DNA of 64,000 nucleotides from Turneriella sp942492915 (GCA_942492915.1 OW818662.1:3720001-3784000); one strand, 5' to 3'; shown: positions 33,265 to 43,878, counted from the stretch's first letter. The notes: generated by a model not told the origin, from the sequence alone. Numbers and translations are program-made.

Positions 33265-35658
33265 GTGATCAAAGTTTCTTCTGACCTGAAGGCAGAGCTC
33301 AAGCAAGGTTTCCAGCGCCACCTGAACTATTCTCTCGGGCGTACGCTCGACGAACTCACGCCAACTGACGCCTATATATCGCTCTCGCTTTCACTGCGTG
33401 ATCTGATGATGCATCGGCTGATCGTGAAGCGCCGTAAATCGCGCCACCACAAACGTGTCTATTACCTGTCGATGGAGTTTTTGATGGGCAAGATGCTGAA
33501 CGTTGCGCTCGTCAATATGAATCTTCGCCATGAGGCCGCAGAAATTCTCGAAGAATTCGGCTGCAAACTCGACGACCTGCTGACCATAGAGCCCGACGCA
33601 GCGCTCGGCAACGGCGGTCTCGGCCGGCTCGCTGCGTGCTTTCTCGACAGCATGGCCCACCTCGACTACCCCTGCATCGGCGCCGGCCTGTGCTATGAGT
33701 TTGGTCTCTTTAAACAATCATTCAAAGACGGTGCGCAGCAAGAATCGCCCGACGTCTGGCTCGCGGGCAATTACCCGTGGCTCATCGACCGGCACGATAA
33801 ACGCTACGAAATTCGTTTTGGTGGCCATACGCACCGCGAAGTCGATAAAACGTTCTGGCACGATGGCGAAACCGTGGTTGCACGTGCGCGCGACATGTTG
33901 ATACCTGGCAACGGTTCACAGGGTATCGCGATGCTGCGCCTGTGGTGGGCCGAGCATAGCGCCGACTTCGGTCTCGACTATTTTCAGCACGGCGACTATA
34001 TCAAGGCGATGGCCGACCAGGTGCATTCTGAGTCGATCTCTAAGGTGCTTTACCCGAGCGACAACAACCTCAAGGGGCTCGAGCTGCGCCTGCGGCAAGA
34101 ATATTTTCTTGCGAGCGCAACAATTCAAGACGCTTTGGCGGCCTTTAAGCATGAAGAGGCGGATCTATCCCTCTTACCCGATCGCGTCTTCTTTCAGCTG
34201 AACGACACGCATCCCGCGATCGCGATCGCCGAACTGCAGCGTATACTCGTCGACATCGAGAACCTGCCGTGGGGCAAAGCGTGGGAAATCACCCGCAAGT
34301 GCATGGGCTATACAAACCACACAATCATGCCCGAAGCTCTTGAAAAGTGGAATCTTGATCTTTTTGGCCGATTGCTGCCGCGGCACCTTGAGATTATCTA
34401 TGACATCAACTTCTTGTTTCTGAAAGACCTGCACCAGCACGATTTCAGCGAAGAAGAAATTGCGCGCGCGTCGATCATCGAAGAGGGACATCCTAAACGC
34501 ATTCGCATGGCTTCGCTTTCTGTCGTCGGCTCGTCGGCGGTAAACGGGGTTTCGGCTTTGCACAGTGAACTCGTCAAGACCAGACTTTTTCCCGAGTTTG
34601 CGCGGCTTTGGCCCGAGAAATTTTCAAACAAGACGAATGGCATCGCGTTCAGGCGCTGGCTTGTTGCGGCAAATCCGCAGCTGACGGCACTGATCAATGA
34701 AGCGATCGGCGACAAGTGGCACAACGATCACACTCTGCTCAAGGGCCTTTTGCCGTTTCGCGCTGATTCGATGTTTCGCGACAAGTGGCTGCAAATTCGC
34801 CAGCACAATAAGACGCTTCTCTATGACATCATTAAAGAAAAAAATCACATTACTCTGCCGTCAGAGACCTTCTTTGACGTTCATGTGAAGCGTATTCATG
34901 AATACAAGCGCCAGCTGCTCAATCTGATGCGCATAGCACGCATCTGCCTCGAAATTCTTGCCGGCAGCTACAAGGTCGAACGCCACCGTACGTTTATCTT
35001 CGCCGGCAAGGCCGCACCAGGTTACCACCGCGCAAAGCTGATGATCAGGCTGGCGAACGCGTTGTCGTCTTACATAGAGAAGAACCCTTTGATTCGCAAG
35101 CGCATTCAGCTGGTGTTTCTCCCTAATTTTTCCGTGTCGCTCGCTGAACGCATTTACCCGGCATCAGATTTGTCAGAGCAGATCAGCACCGCCGGCACCG
35201 AGGCGTCAGGCACCGGCAACATGAAGTTCATGCTGAACGGGGTTGTGACTTTCGGTACGCTTGACGGAGCCAATATTGAGATTGGCGAAGAGGCGGGCGC
35301 GGAGAATATTTATATCTTCGGCAAGACCGTTGAAGAGTTGCGTAGACTGCACCTCGAAGGGTATAATCCCGTTGAGATGGCGCGCCGGCAAGACCTCAAA
35401 GAAATTTTTGATTTTTTCGAGCTGCTGCACGCCGACTTCCGCGAGTTCACAGATGCGCTGACCTACCAGGGTGACGGCTACTACCACCTCGCCGATTTCG
35501 ACAGCTATTGGCAGGTGCAAGAAAAGATCATGGCGGATTACGAAAACACACCCGACTGGGTTGCCAAGGGAATCACGAACACCGCCTGTTCAGGAAAATT
35601 CTCGTCAGACCGCACCGTGCAGCAATACGCACGCGAGATTTGGCACATTATCGAATGA
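33265..35658 (+). CDS. glgP: Glycogen/alpha-glucan phosphorylase
   Basis: A 797-residue protein from a GTG start. Family landmarks throughout: YYLSMEFLMGKML, the active-site GNGGLGRLAACFLDSMA, NDTHPAIAIAELQR, TNHTIMPEALEKW, and the PLP site EASGTGNMKFMLNG with its lysine near residue 654 (usual form KFALNG). It releases glucose-1-phosphate from the non-reducing ends of glycogen or maltodextrin in the cytoplasm. Its stop overlaps the ATG of the GH13-GH77 gene by 4 nt (ATGA), a natural pair since glucanotransferase feeds phosphorylase with longer chains. Confidence 0.95.
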   Translation: MIKVSSDLKAELKQGFQRHLNYSLGRTLDELTPTDAYISLSLSLRDLMMHRLIVKRRKSRHHKRVYYLSMEFLMGKMLNVALVNMNLRHEAAEILEEFGCKLDDLLTIEPDAALGNGGLGRLAACFLDSMAHLDYPCIGAGLCYEFGLFKQSFKDGAQQESPDVWLAGNYPWLIDRHDKRYEIRFGGHTHREVDKTFWHDGETVVARARDMLIPGNGSQGIAMLRLWWAEHSADFGLDYFQHGDYIKAMADQVHSESISKVLYPSDNNLKGLELRLRQEYFLASATIQDALAAFKHEEADLSLLPDRVFFQLNDTHPAIAIAELQRILVDIENLPWGKAWEITRKCMGYTNHTIMPEALEKWNLDLFGRLLPRHLEIIYDINFLFLKDLHQHDFSEEEIARASIIEEGHPKRIRMASLSVVGSSAVNGVSALHSELVKTRLFPEFARLWPEKFSNKTNGIAFRRWLVAANPQLTALINEAIGDKWHNDHTLLKGLLPFRADSMFRDKWLQIRQHNKTLLYDIIKEKNHITLPSETFFDVHVKRIHEYKRQLLNLMRIARICLEILAGSYKVERHRTFIFAGKAAPGYHRAKLMIRLANALSSYIEKNPLIRKRIQLVFLPNFSVSLAERIYPASDLSEQISTAGTEASGTGNMKFMLNGVVTFGTLDGANIEIGEEAGAENIYIFGKTVEELRRLHLEGYNPVEMARRQDLKEIFDFFELLHADFREFTDALTYQGDGYYHLADFDSYWQVQEKIMADYENTPDWVAKGITNTACSGKFSSDRTVQQYAREIWHIIE

Positions 35659-38600
35659 TTTTTCCCGTTACGGGTTTCACTTGCAGTGCTGCGGTGCAGC
35701 AACGGCTGGGCCGGGCATCGGCTTTTCACACCAGTCGCCTGGTCGTCCGCGACTTTGAGGATAGCTCAAAGTTTCGCGGCACGCTCGCCATTCAGGCCGA
35801 CGACCTGTTTGTCACGAAAGCCGCCTGGCTCTCTGAGATGTTGCACCGGGTTCTGCTGCGGACGCAGTTTCAGGCAAAAATGCCGCCAACTACTCAGACC
35901 GAAGTGTCTGGGTTTCTCGGCGTAAAGCCGGTCGATGCAGACCTGCCCCTTGTCGCTCTGCTGTGGCTGAGCGCTGCAAATCCGGCTTTGGCAGCGCTCG
36001 GCACTTGCTTTGCAGGTGCTGAAAAAATCGCCCAGCTTGATTTTCTAAGCAATACTGCCGCCGGGCATCGGTTGCTGCAACTGCTGCTCGATAACGGTCC
36101 TTCGGTCGATGCGCAGCTGCAGGCACTCGTACTGCACCTGCCGGGTCTGCTCAGCTCTGAAGAACGCCAACTGATGCGACAGATGATGCGCTATGACCAC
36201 GGCGCGCGGTTTTTCCCCGGCGGGCCCGGCGAGCCACAATACCGGCACGCGATGCAGTCAGGCGGCGCCATTAGCCGCAGCGTAGACGCTCCCTGGATGC
36301 GCGAACTCGTTCTAGTTGCAAAAATCGTTTCGGTTTGGCTGGCCGATGTCGGCCGTCGGTTCGAGCGCGAGGTGCATCGCCTCGACGAGATACCCGAAGA
36401 TGAAATTATTCGCATCGGCGCACTGGGTGTGAATGGCATTTGGCTCGTCGGCCTGTGGCAGCGTAGCCCCGCCTCGGCGCGCATCAAGTCGCTGACAGGG
36501 GGTAAAAACTATGCATCGGCATATTCTGTGTTTGACTACCGCGTCGCCGATGAGTGGGGCGGTGAACCGGCTCTGCAAAAATTCAAACAGCTCTGCGACC
36601 GGCATGGTATTCGCCTCGGCTGCGACATGGTGCCGAACCATACGGGCATCGACTCAAAGTGGATGCGTGAAAACCCGGACTGGTTTATGCAGACAGAGGT
36701 GAACCCATTTCCCGGCTATAGGTATAACGGCGAGAACCTTTCGGATAGCGGCTCGAATGAAATACGGCTTGAAGACCATTACTTTGATAAGTCCGACGCT
36801 GCGGTGGTCTTCGCTCTTGATCGGGACCAAAGGCGTCGTTATATCTATCACGGCAACGACGGCACCGGTTTACCGTGGAATGACACTGCACAGCTCGACC
36901 ACACGAACCCCGAGGTGAGGCGCGCGCTCATCGAAACGGCGATCGCGCTTTCGCAGAACTTTTCGATCATACGCTTCGATGCCGCGATGACGCTGACACG
37001 CGCGCACTACCGCCGCCTCTGGTTTCCGCACGCTGACGAAGCCCCGGTAATCGCGAGCCGTTCTGTTTATGCCCTGCCGCAGCATGAATTCGATGCACGT
37101 ATGCCTGCCGAATTCTGGGCAGAACTCGTCACCGCGTTTCGCGAGCGCAGCGCCGATACTCTGCTTGTCGCTGAAGCGTTCTGGATGACCGAAATGTATT
37201 TTGTGCGCTCGCTTGGCATGCACCGCGTCTACAACAGCGCCTTCATGCACGCGCTGCGCGATGAAAAAAATGCGGAGTTCGAAGCGAACCTGCGTGATTT
37301 CAGGCAAAGCGATGCTGACACCCTTTCCCGCTTCGCGAATTACCTGAGCACGCCCGATGAAGAGTCAGCGGCCGCACATTTTGCCAATGAAGATAAATAT
37401 TTTGGTGCGATGACTCTCATGGCAACTCTGCCGGGGTTGCCGATGCTCGCTCCGGGACAGCTTGAAGGCTACCATGAAAAGTATGGCATGGACCAGCAAG
37501 CGCCGCTGCTGTCAGAGAAGGTAGACGACAAAATTGTGACGCGCTACCGAAGGCAGATTACCCCGCTCATGCAAAACAGGCGGCAGTTCGCTTCGCCGCA
37601 GGCGCTTTCTTTTCCAGCCTGCCACAAATCGGGCAACGTGATACTCTATACTGCGGGCGCAGAGCAGCGGTATTTGGTCGCGTTCAACAACTCAGCGCGC
37701 AGCGAAACTGTGACCGTCGGCGGTGAAGACTTTGCTGCCTGTTTTTCAGATTCGCCCAACCATTTGCAATGGACAGACCTCGTTACAGGGGCAGATGCTC
37801 GCGCCGACAGGGCGAAGGTCATGAGCGAGGGTCTTTGCCTGAATCTCGAGCCCTACCAAACGCTTGTGCTGGCAAACTTTCGCGCTGTAGAACAGGCACC
37901 GCCGCCGGCATCGGGGCTTTACCCGACTTTTGACCGCCGCTATTGCGGCGTCGCCGTACCGGTTTCAGCCCTGCGATCACGCGAGAGCTGCGGCATCGGC
38001 GAATTTGCCGATCTGAAACTACTCGTCGATTGGTGTGTGCGAACGGGCCAATCAATGATAAACCTCTTGCCGCTGAACGATACTGGTATGAACAGCAGCC
38101 CCTATTCAGCGCTCAGCGCCATGGCGCTGCACCCGGCGTACGTGCGCCTGACTGAGCTGCCGCTCAGCGAAGACCAATTGCATCGTGTCGCGGCAATGCG
38201 GCGGCGCCATGAGAAGAGTGAGCGGGTCGCGTTCACAGAAATTGTGGCATTTAAAGAAGAGATCCTCAAAGAATTTTTCGCAGAAAACGGTGTCGAGCTG
38301 ATGGCGCAGGTGCCCAAGGAATTCAGAGAGCAAAGCTGGCTCATCGAATACGCAGCTTTTCGCAGTATCAAAGACTTGTTGGCGAATTCGGCATGGTTCC
38401 AGTGGTCGTCCGATGCCTCACAGAACCCGGCGCTGCGAGCGGTGATTGAAAATGCGACGGCAAATAACATCGACGCGTTCGGCAATGAATACCGCAACGC
38501 GACGGATTTCTACATTTGGACTCAATACGTTCTCGATGCGCAACTGCGCGACGCGAAAGAGTATGCCGACACGCACGGTGTTTATCTCAAAGGCGATATG

Positions 38601-39839
38601 CCGATCATGCTCGAACGCGACAGCGTCGACGTCTGGCTCAATGGCGCACTCTTTAACCACCACCTGCGTGCGGGGGCTCCCCCCGACATGTTTTCACCAG
38701 AGGGGCAGAACTGGGGGTTCCCGGTTTATAACTGGGCAGAGCATGAGCGCACCGATTACCGCTGGTGGCGTGCGCGCATCGCGCAGCTTGCGCGCTACTT
38801 CGCCGCATACCGCATCGATCACGTACTCGGTTTCTTCAGAATCTGGTGCATCGACGAAAATAACTATTCGGGTCTCGGTGGTTTCTACCTACCTGCTGAG
38901 CCCGTCAGAGAAGATACCCTGAAGACGCTAAACTTTGATTCTGAGAAATTACCCGCGCTTTACAGCGTTACCGTAGCTGCACACGAACATGCAGAGATAG
39001 GCGTGACACTGCTCACAAGCTATGGCGAAACCTTTCTGCCCGAACGATTGCTCAGCGAAAAGGGTATTCAGTCGCTTAAGTGCACTGCGGATTTCAAAAA
39101 TGAACTCTTGCGCCGTCTGCAACAGCGGCCATTCGTTAAATTCGGCGATGACCTTTACCCTGCCTGGAACTTCGATGAAAAAATTTCGCGCGCCATGCTG
39201 CTCAGCGACGCGGAGAAGAGCTCCTTAAAGGCGAAGGTCGCAGAGCTGCGCGCAACCGACGAGTCGCGCCAGCAGGCGCAAGGCCACCGAATATTGTCTG
39301 CACTGCGAGAGGCTTCGCCGCTGTTGCCCTGCGCAGAAGATTTGGGTGTTGTGCCAGACTATGTACGCCCGACGCTGGCAGACCTTCGCATACTTGGTCT
39401 CAAAGTCTTCAGATGGGAAGCTGAGGGCAATGTACCGAAAGATCCTCAGGGTTACCCTTACCTTTCGCTTGCGACCAGTTCGGTACACGATTCTTCAAAT
39501 CTGCGCGAGTGGCTTGTTTCTGAGCCCGCTGCGGTTACCGGCGTGGCTGTCGGGGGCGGCGGTGCGACAGCCGGCAATGTGCGGCAATTTCTTGAGCGAC
39601 TCTACCGTTCACCGGCGATGATTGTGATGGTGCCTCTGCAAGACCTGCTTGCGCTCGATGAGAACTTTCACCGCGACTCCGCTGCTGAACGTATTAATGT
39701 TCCCGGCACCGTGTCAGATTTTAACTGGACGTATCGCATGCCGGTGGGGTTAGAAGAATTGCTCAGGGAACCCAAGGTTTGCGACGCTGTAAAGCAACTC
39801 GTGGCCGCCCGCCCTCAATTCCGCTTACCCACGAATTAA
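35655..39839 (+). CDS. Fused GH13 amylase-like enzyme and GH77 4-alpha-glucanotransferase
   Basis: From the ATG at 35655 the product is 1,394 residues. Residues about 1-210 are a helical/beta region of unknown role. About 215-740 form a GH13 barrel: LGCDMVPNHTGIDS, IIRFDAAMTL with the nucleophile (about 442), LLVAEAFWMTE with the acid/base (about 507), and STPDEESAA where NHD is usual. About 745-1394 are a GH77 amylomaltase: YCGVAVPVSALRSRESCGIGEFADL, YRIDHVLGFFRIW (nucleophile, about 1055), CAEDLGVVPDYV (acid/base, about 1227), and SSVHDSSNLREW. The SVHDSSNLR form is of the DPE2-like branch. One polypeptide could therefore cut or transfer and then re-join alpha-1,4 chains for the phosphorylase encoded immediately before it. 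Upstream open frame from 35508 lies inside glgP. Confidence 0.85.
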   Translation: MIFPVTGFTCSAAVQQRLGRASAFHTSRLVVRDFEDSSKFRGTLAIQADDLFVTKAAWLSEMLHRVLLRTQFQAKMPPTTQTEVSGFLGVKPVDADLPLVALLWLSAANPALAALGTCFAGAEKIAQLDFLSNTAAGHRLLQLLLDNGPSVDAQLQALVLHLPGLLSSEERQLMRQMMRYDHGARFFPGGPGEPQYRHAMQSGGAISRSVDAPWMRELVLVAKIVSVWLADVGRRFEREVHRLDEIPEDEIIRIGALGVNGIWLVGLWQRSPASARIKSLTGGKNYASAYSVFDYRVADEWGGEPALQKFKQLCDRHGIRLGCDMVPNHTGIDSKWMRENPDWFMQTEVNPFPGYRYNGENLSDSGSNEIRLEDHYFDKSDAAVVFALDRDQRRRYIYHGNDGTGLPWNDTAQLDHTNPEVRRALIETAIALSQNFSIIRFDAAMTLTRAHYRRLWFPHADEAPVIASRSVYALPQHEFDARMPAEFWAELVTAFRERSADTLLVAEAFWMTEMYFVRSLGMHRVYNSAFMHALRDEKNAEFEANLRDFRQSDADTLSRFANYLSTPDEESAAAHFANEDKYFGAMTLMATLPGLPMLAPGQLEGYHEKYGMDQQAPLLSEKVDDKIVTRYRRQITPLMQNRRQFASPQALSFPACHKSGNVILYTAGAEQRYLVAFNNSARSETVTVGGEDFAACFSDSPNHLQWTDLVTGADARADRAKVMSEGLCLNLEPYQTLVLANFRAVEQAPPPASGLYPTFDRRYCGVAVPVSALRSRESCGIGEFADLKLLVDWCVRTGQSMINLLPLNDTGMNSSPYSALSAMALHPAYVRLTELPLSEDQLHRVAAMRRRHEKSERVAFTEIVAFKEEILKEFFAENGVELMAQVPKEFREQSWLIEYAAFRSIKDLLANSAWFQWSSDASQNPALRAVIENATANNIDAFGNEYRNATDFYIWTQYVLDAQLRDAKEYADTHGVYLKGDMPIMLERDSVDVWLNGALFNHHLRAGAPPDMFSPEGQNWGFPVYNWAEHERTDYRWWRARIAQLARYFAAYRIDHVLGFFRIWCIDENNYSGLGGFYLPAEPVREDTLKTLNFDSEKLPALYSVTVAAHEHAEIGVTLLTSYGETFLPERLLSEKGIQSLKCTADFKNELLRRLQQRPFVKFGDDLYPAWNFDEKISRAMLLSDAEKSSLKAKVAELRATDESRQQAQGHRILSALREASPLLPCAEDLGVVPDYVRPTLADLRILGLKVFRWEAEGNVPKDPQGYPYLSLATSSVHDSSNLREWLVSEPAAVTGVAVGGGGATAGNVRQFLERLYRSPAMIVMVPLQDLLALDENFHRDSAAERINVPGTVSDFNWTYRMPVGLEELLREPKVCDAVKQLVAARPQFRLPTN

Positions 39840-39857
39840 TTCGGGGGCAAGAGCATG

Positions 39858-41969
39858 TCACGCAGCTTCAATGAGTCCGTTGTGCCTGAGTAGGGCGTCG
39901 ATCGTCGCATCGCGGCCTCTGAATTCTCGATAGACTTCAAGCGGATGTTCTGACCCGCCGCGCGCAAGCACGGTATCACGGTAGCGTTTGCCGAGCTCGC
40001 GAATCGCATTTTCATTACCAAGGCCCGCTTCTTCAAACGCGGCAAAGGCGTCGGCGCTTAAAACCTCAGCCCATTTGTAGCTGTAATAACCTGCGGCATA
40101 ACCGCCGGCAAAGATGTGCGAGAACGAACAGAGAAAGGCGTCTTCAGGCAGCGGGGGTATGACCGTGTATTCCGCCGCGATCTGCATCTGCAGTTCGCGC
40201 ACGCCTGCCTTCACGTTTGCGGTGCCGCATTTCTCATGCAACTCGAGATCGAGCAGAGAAAAGTAGAGCTGGCGCAAGAGAATCGAGCCCGCCATGTAAT
40301 TCTTCGCGGCAATAATCTTTTCAAAGAGCATCTGCGGCAGGGTTTCACCGGTTTCAAAATGTGCTGAGATTTTGTCAATGACGCTGCGCTCGTAGACCCA
40401 GTTTTCCATGAACTGAGAAGGCAGCTCGACCGCATCCCATTCGACGTTTGAAATGCCCGAAGCCTCGTATTCGTCGACTGTTGTCAGCATGTGCTGCAGG
40501 CCGTGACCAAATTCATGAAACAGCGTTTCGACTTCGGTAAAAGTCATGAGAGAAGGTTGCTTAGTGTCGCCTTTTGCGACAGGCGGAGTTCCATTGCACA
40601 CGAGGTATGCCACTGGAAGAATGACATTACCCTCTGTTATCTCGCGCTGCCGGCACACGTCCATCCAGGCGCCACCGCGCTTTTCGCCCGAGCGCGCGTA
40701 CGGGTCAAGATAGAAGCCGGCTATTTTTTTACCGGCCGCATCGTGCACGTCGAAAAATTGCACGTCGCCGTGCCACACCGCAACCCTTCCGCTGGCAGCT
40801 GCGATCTTGACGCCGAATAGTTTTTCAGCAAGGGAAAACATACCAGTCAGCACTTTCGGCAAAGGAAAGTAAGGCCGCAGTTCTTCGTCGGTAAAATTAT
40901 ACATTTCTTCGCGGCGCCGCTCGCTGTAGTAAGCGATATCCCATAACGCCAGGGAATCCTCATGGCCTTTTTGTCTGGCGTAAGCGCCGAGTTCTGAAAA
41001 CTCGCGTTTTGCCTGCGGCTTTGCGACGACCGCCAGCTCGCGAATCATTTCTCTGACCTTCGCTGTGCCTGGGGCCATCTTTGCGGAAAGTGAAACTTCT
41101 GCGAAGTTGCTGAAGCCGAGAAGTTTTGCTTCTTCTTGTCTCAGGCGCAGAATTTCGTCGATCACCGGCCAGTTATTCCATTGCTCTGAATAGCCGACGC
41201 CGCTTGCCCGCGTCAGGCTGGCCCTGTATACCTGTTCTCTGAGCGGGCGATTCTGAGAGTGTTGCAGAAAAGGATAATAAGAAGGAAAGTCGAGCGTCAA
41301 AAGCCAGGGACCGTTGGTTTCACTGGCCTCGCTGTGTCCTTTGGCTCGCGCAGCCTGCGCTGCGCTCGCAAGCCAGCTCTGTGGCAGGCCGGCAACTTCT
41401 TCGGGCCCCTTGAGTAATATCTGAAAAGACTTGGTCGCGTCGAGCACTGCGTTTGAGAACTTCGTCGCAAGCGCAGCAAGATCGCGCTGTATTTCATTAA
41501 AACGTTTTTGCGCCTCACCGTCGAGCGCTACCCCTGCGAGCTTAGCCTCACGAATTGCAGAAGCGACGATACGCTTGCGTGCACCGCTCGGGAGTTGCTC
41601 TGCACCAGACGCCTGCAGTTTTTGCCAGCTATCGAACAGCGCGCGGTTTTGTCCGATCGATAGCTGAAACGCGACAACCTCAGACTGAACCTCTTCATGC
41701 GCTGTGCGCAATTCTGCGGAATTCTTGACTCCCATTAGGTGGTTAACCGCGCCCCAGACGCGGTCGAGGTTGCGCGAAATGCGTCGCAGCGGCAGAACGA
41801 ATGTATCCCACGTGGGGTTCTGCAGATTCTGCAGTGTCTCCAGTTCAACTTTGCCCTGCCGTATCGCCTCGCGTACGGCCGGAATCACGTGCGAGGTCTC
41901 GATACGTTCAAAATCGGGCAGCTCAGCCTGGTTGAGCAGAGGGTTTTCGGCGAGTGTTTCAGTAGTCAT
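39858..41969 (-). CDS. prlC: M3-family oligopeptidase (oligopeptidase A-like)
   Basis: From the ATG at 41969 the product is 703 residues, near the 680 of oligopeptidase A. The zinc site LFHEFGHGLQHML (about 486) and the downstream third-ligand segment (YEASGISNVEWDAVELPSQFMENW) are as in family M3, as are the N-terminal LLNQAELPDFERIETSHVIPAV and C-terminal YSYKWAEVLSADAFAAFEE. It degrades short peptides in the cytoplasm, including signal peptide fragments. It ends 18 nt from the convergent glucanotransferase gene and has no link to glycogen metabolism apart from its position inside the locus. Confidence 0.93.
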   Translation of the reverse strand: MTTETLAENPLLNQAELPDFERIETSHVIPAVREAIRQGKVELETLQNLQNPTWDTFVLPLRRISRNLDRVWGAVNHLMGVKNSAELRTAHEEVQSEVVAFQLSIGQNRALFDSWQKLQASGAEQLPSGARKRIVASAIREAKLAGVALDGEAQKRFNEIQRDLAALATKFSNAVLDATKSFQILLKGPEEVAGLPQSWLASAAQAARAKGHSEASETNGPWLLTLDFPSYYPFLQHSQNRPLREQVYRASLTRASGVGYSEQWNNWPVIDEILRLRQEEAKLLGFSNFAEVSLSAKMAPGTAKVREMIRELAVVAKPQAKREFSELGAYARQKGHEDSLALWDIAYYSERRREEMYNFTDEELRPYFPLPKVLTGMFSLAEKLFGVKIAAASGRVAVWHGDVQFFDVHDAAGKKIAGFYLDPYARSGEKRGGAWMDVCRQREITEGNVILPVAYLVCNGTPPVAKGDTKQPSLMTFTEVETLFHEFGHGLQHMLTTVDEYEASGISNVEWDAVELPSQFMENWVYERSVIDKISAHFETGETLPQMLFEKIIAAKNYMAGSILLRQLYFSLLDLELHEKCGTANVKAGVRELQMQIAAEYTVIPPLPEDAFLCSFSHIFAGGYAAGYYSYKWAEVLSADAFAAFEEAGLGNENAIRELGKRYRDTVLARGGSEHPLEVYREFRGRDATIDALLRHNGLIEAA

Positions 41970-42051
41970 GGTCAATTGTGTTTTCGTCTGCAATTTAATG
42001 AGAGGCGGCGCCGGCGGCAACAAACACGTGGGAAAAAAGTTTCCTGCCGGT

Positions 42052-43878
42052 TCACGCGTCCGTTTGCCTGAGCAAAGCTACTGATTGCGATGGCAGCAAA
42101 TAGATCTCTTGCAGTGTGTCGCTGCGGGTTTCCCGACTGGTATGTAATAGTTCGCGCAGAGCGATCTGGGGCAACGGAAACAGAACATTTTCGGTCGCCG
42201 AGTTCATGAACAGGTAATACTTGCCAAAGCCGATACCGAACGCGCGTGCCGGGTTTGTCGGGGCGGCGATAACCTGCGGATGAGTCGCAGCGAGCAGTTC
42301 TTTGCGCCATGCAATGCAATCGCGCACGAAGTTGATCAGGCTTTCGTCACGGTCGGCCCATTTTAACCACGAAATATCGTTATCCTGGCAGTATGCGTTG
42401 TTGTTACCATATTGCGTGTTCCCCATTTCGTCGCCGGCGAGCAGCATCGGTATGTCTTGCGAGAAGAGCAGGGTCGCGAGCAGGTTCTTGCGCAGTTTCT
42501 TGCGCCGCGCATTGATCTGCACGTCTGTCGTTTCACCCTCAACACCGCAGTTGAAGCTGTGGTTGTGGTTCGAACCATCACGATTATCTTCGCCGTTTAC
42601 CACATTGCGCTTCTGTTCATAGCTCACGAGATCACGCAGTGTGAAACCGTCGTGGCAGGTTACGAAGTTGATCACCGGTCTGCCTCGGTGTACCATGAGT
42701 TGCGCAAGTTCTGCCGCCGGTCGTTCACCTTTCCAAAACTGGCGCGCGGCGTCGCGAAACACATCGTTCCACTCGAGGTATGGCTGCGGAAAGCGCCCGC
42801 GCTGGTAGCCGTCAGGGCCGAGATCCCAGGGCTCGACGATGAGCTTCAGTGTTTTCAAGACCGGATCATTGACCATCGCGTGGTGCAACTCATGGTCAAA
42901 GGTAACCGAGCCGCATTTTCTGAACAGCGTCGGGGCCAGATCAAATCTGAATCCATCGACGTGCATTTCATCTGCCCAGTAGCGCAGGCTTTGCAGAATC
43001 AACTGCCGCACGTGATCGTTGGTGGTACTCAGCGAGTTGCCGCAATGGGTATAATCGATGTACTTACCGTCGCCGTCTGTGACGTAATACGTGCTGTCGG
43101 CCAGTCCCCGGTAGCTCACGGGCGGTGCGTCTTGTGAACCTTCACCGGTGTGGTTGTAGACAACGTCGAGAATAACTTCGATGCCCGCGCGGTGCAGCTC
43201 GCGCACCATCGCTTTGAACTCCGTCACAGCGTCCCCCGCCGAATATTCGCTTTCTGGCGCAAAATAATTCAGCGTATTGTATCCCCAGTAATTGTGCAGT
43301 CCTTTCTTGAGCAAGAACGGATCTTCTGTTTTTGCGTGCACCGGTAGCAGTTCAAGAGTCGTGACCCCAAGGTGTTTGAGGTGCGCGACGATTTTTTCGT
43401 GGCCCGCACCAGTATACTTGCCGCGTTCTGCGGCTGGAATGCCGGGAAACTCCATCGTGAGTCCTTTGAGGTGCGCTTCGTAGACGATCATTTCGGGTAA
43501 CGCTACGCATGGCCTTCGGTCGTCTTGCCAGTCGAACCCGGCGTCGCTGAGGCCCGCGACGGGGGCAGGCCAGAGTTTTTTCTTTCGCCAGGTAGTATCG
43601 AGGTGGTTCAGGTTGCGCGCAAACGGATCGCTAAGGTGAAGCGTGTTGCCGTCTCTCCCGATCTCGTAGCAATACAATAAATCTGCGATCTCACCTTCGA
43701 TACCAACGTGCCACACGTTCTGCGACTCGTGCATGGGCAGCCTGTGCCTCAGTGTTCCCTCGGCGGTGTAGAGGCAGAGGTGCACACTTGTCGCGAATTC
43801 GGCGAAAACCGCAAAATTGCGGCTGCCCTGCTGCTGACTCGGGCCAAAGGGCGTCGGGTTACCGGGAAAGGTCTTCAC
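42052..43878 (-). CDS. glgX: Glycogen debranching enzyme (GlgX/isoamylase family)
   Basis: Starting at GTG 43878, which overlaps the glycogen synthase stop as GTGA, the product is 608 residues. An N-terminal CBM48 (about 1-110: PGNPTPFGPSQQQGSRNFAVFA) precedes a GH13 barrel with DVVYNHTGEGS, DGFRFDLAPTL (nucleophile, about 311), LIVEPWDLG (acid/base, about 349) and TCHDGFTLRDLVSY. It cleaves alpha-1,6 branches of glycogen, or of imported dextrins, in the cytoplasm; no signal peptide is present, unlike its two upstream relatives. A GTG at 43920 would extend it by 14 poorly conserved residues. It is the last gene of the five-gene operon. Confidence 0.9.
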   Translation of the reverse strand: MKTFPGNPTPFGPSQQQGSRNFAVFAEFATSVHLCLYTAEGTLRHRLPMHESQNVWHVGIEGEIADLLYCYEIGRDGNTLHLSDPFARNLNHLDTTWRKKKLWPAPVAGLSDAGFDWQDDRRPCVALPEMIVYEAHLKGLTMEFPGIPAAERGKYTGAGHEKIVAHLKHLGVTTLELLPVHAKTEDPFLLKKGLHNYWGYNTLNYFAPESEYSAGDAVTEFKAMVRELHRAGIEVILDVVYNHTGEGSQDAPPVSYRGLADSTYYVTDGDGKYIDYTHCGNSLSTTNDHVRQLILQSLRYWADEMHVDGFRFDLAPTLFRKCGSVTFDHELHHAMVNDPVLKTLKLIVEPWDLGPDGYQRGRFPQPYLEWNDVFRDAARQFWKGERPAAELAQLMVHRGRPVINFVTCHDGFTLRDLVSYEQKRNVVNGEDNRDGSNHNHSFNCGVEGETTDVQINARRKKLRKNLLATLLFSQDIPMLLAGDEMGNTQYGNNNAYCQDNDISWLKWADRDESLINFVRDCIAWRKELLAATHPQVIAAPTNPARAFGIGFGKYYLFMNSATENVLFPLPQIALRELLHTSRETRSDTLQEIYLLPSQSVALLRQTDA

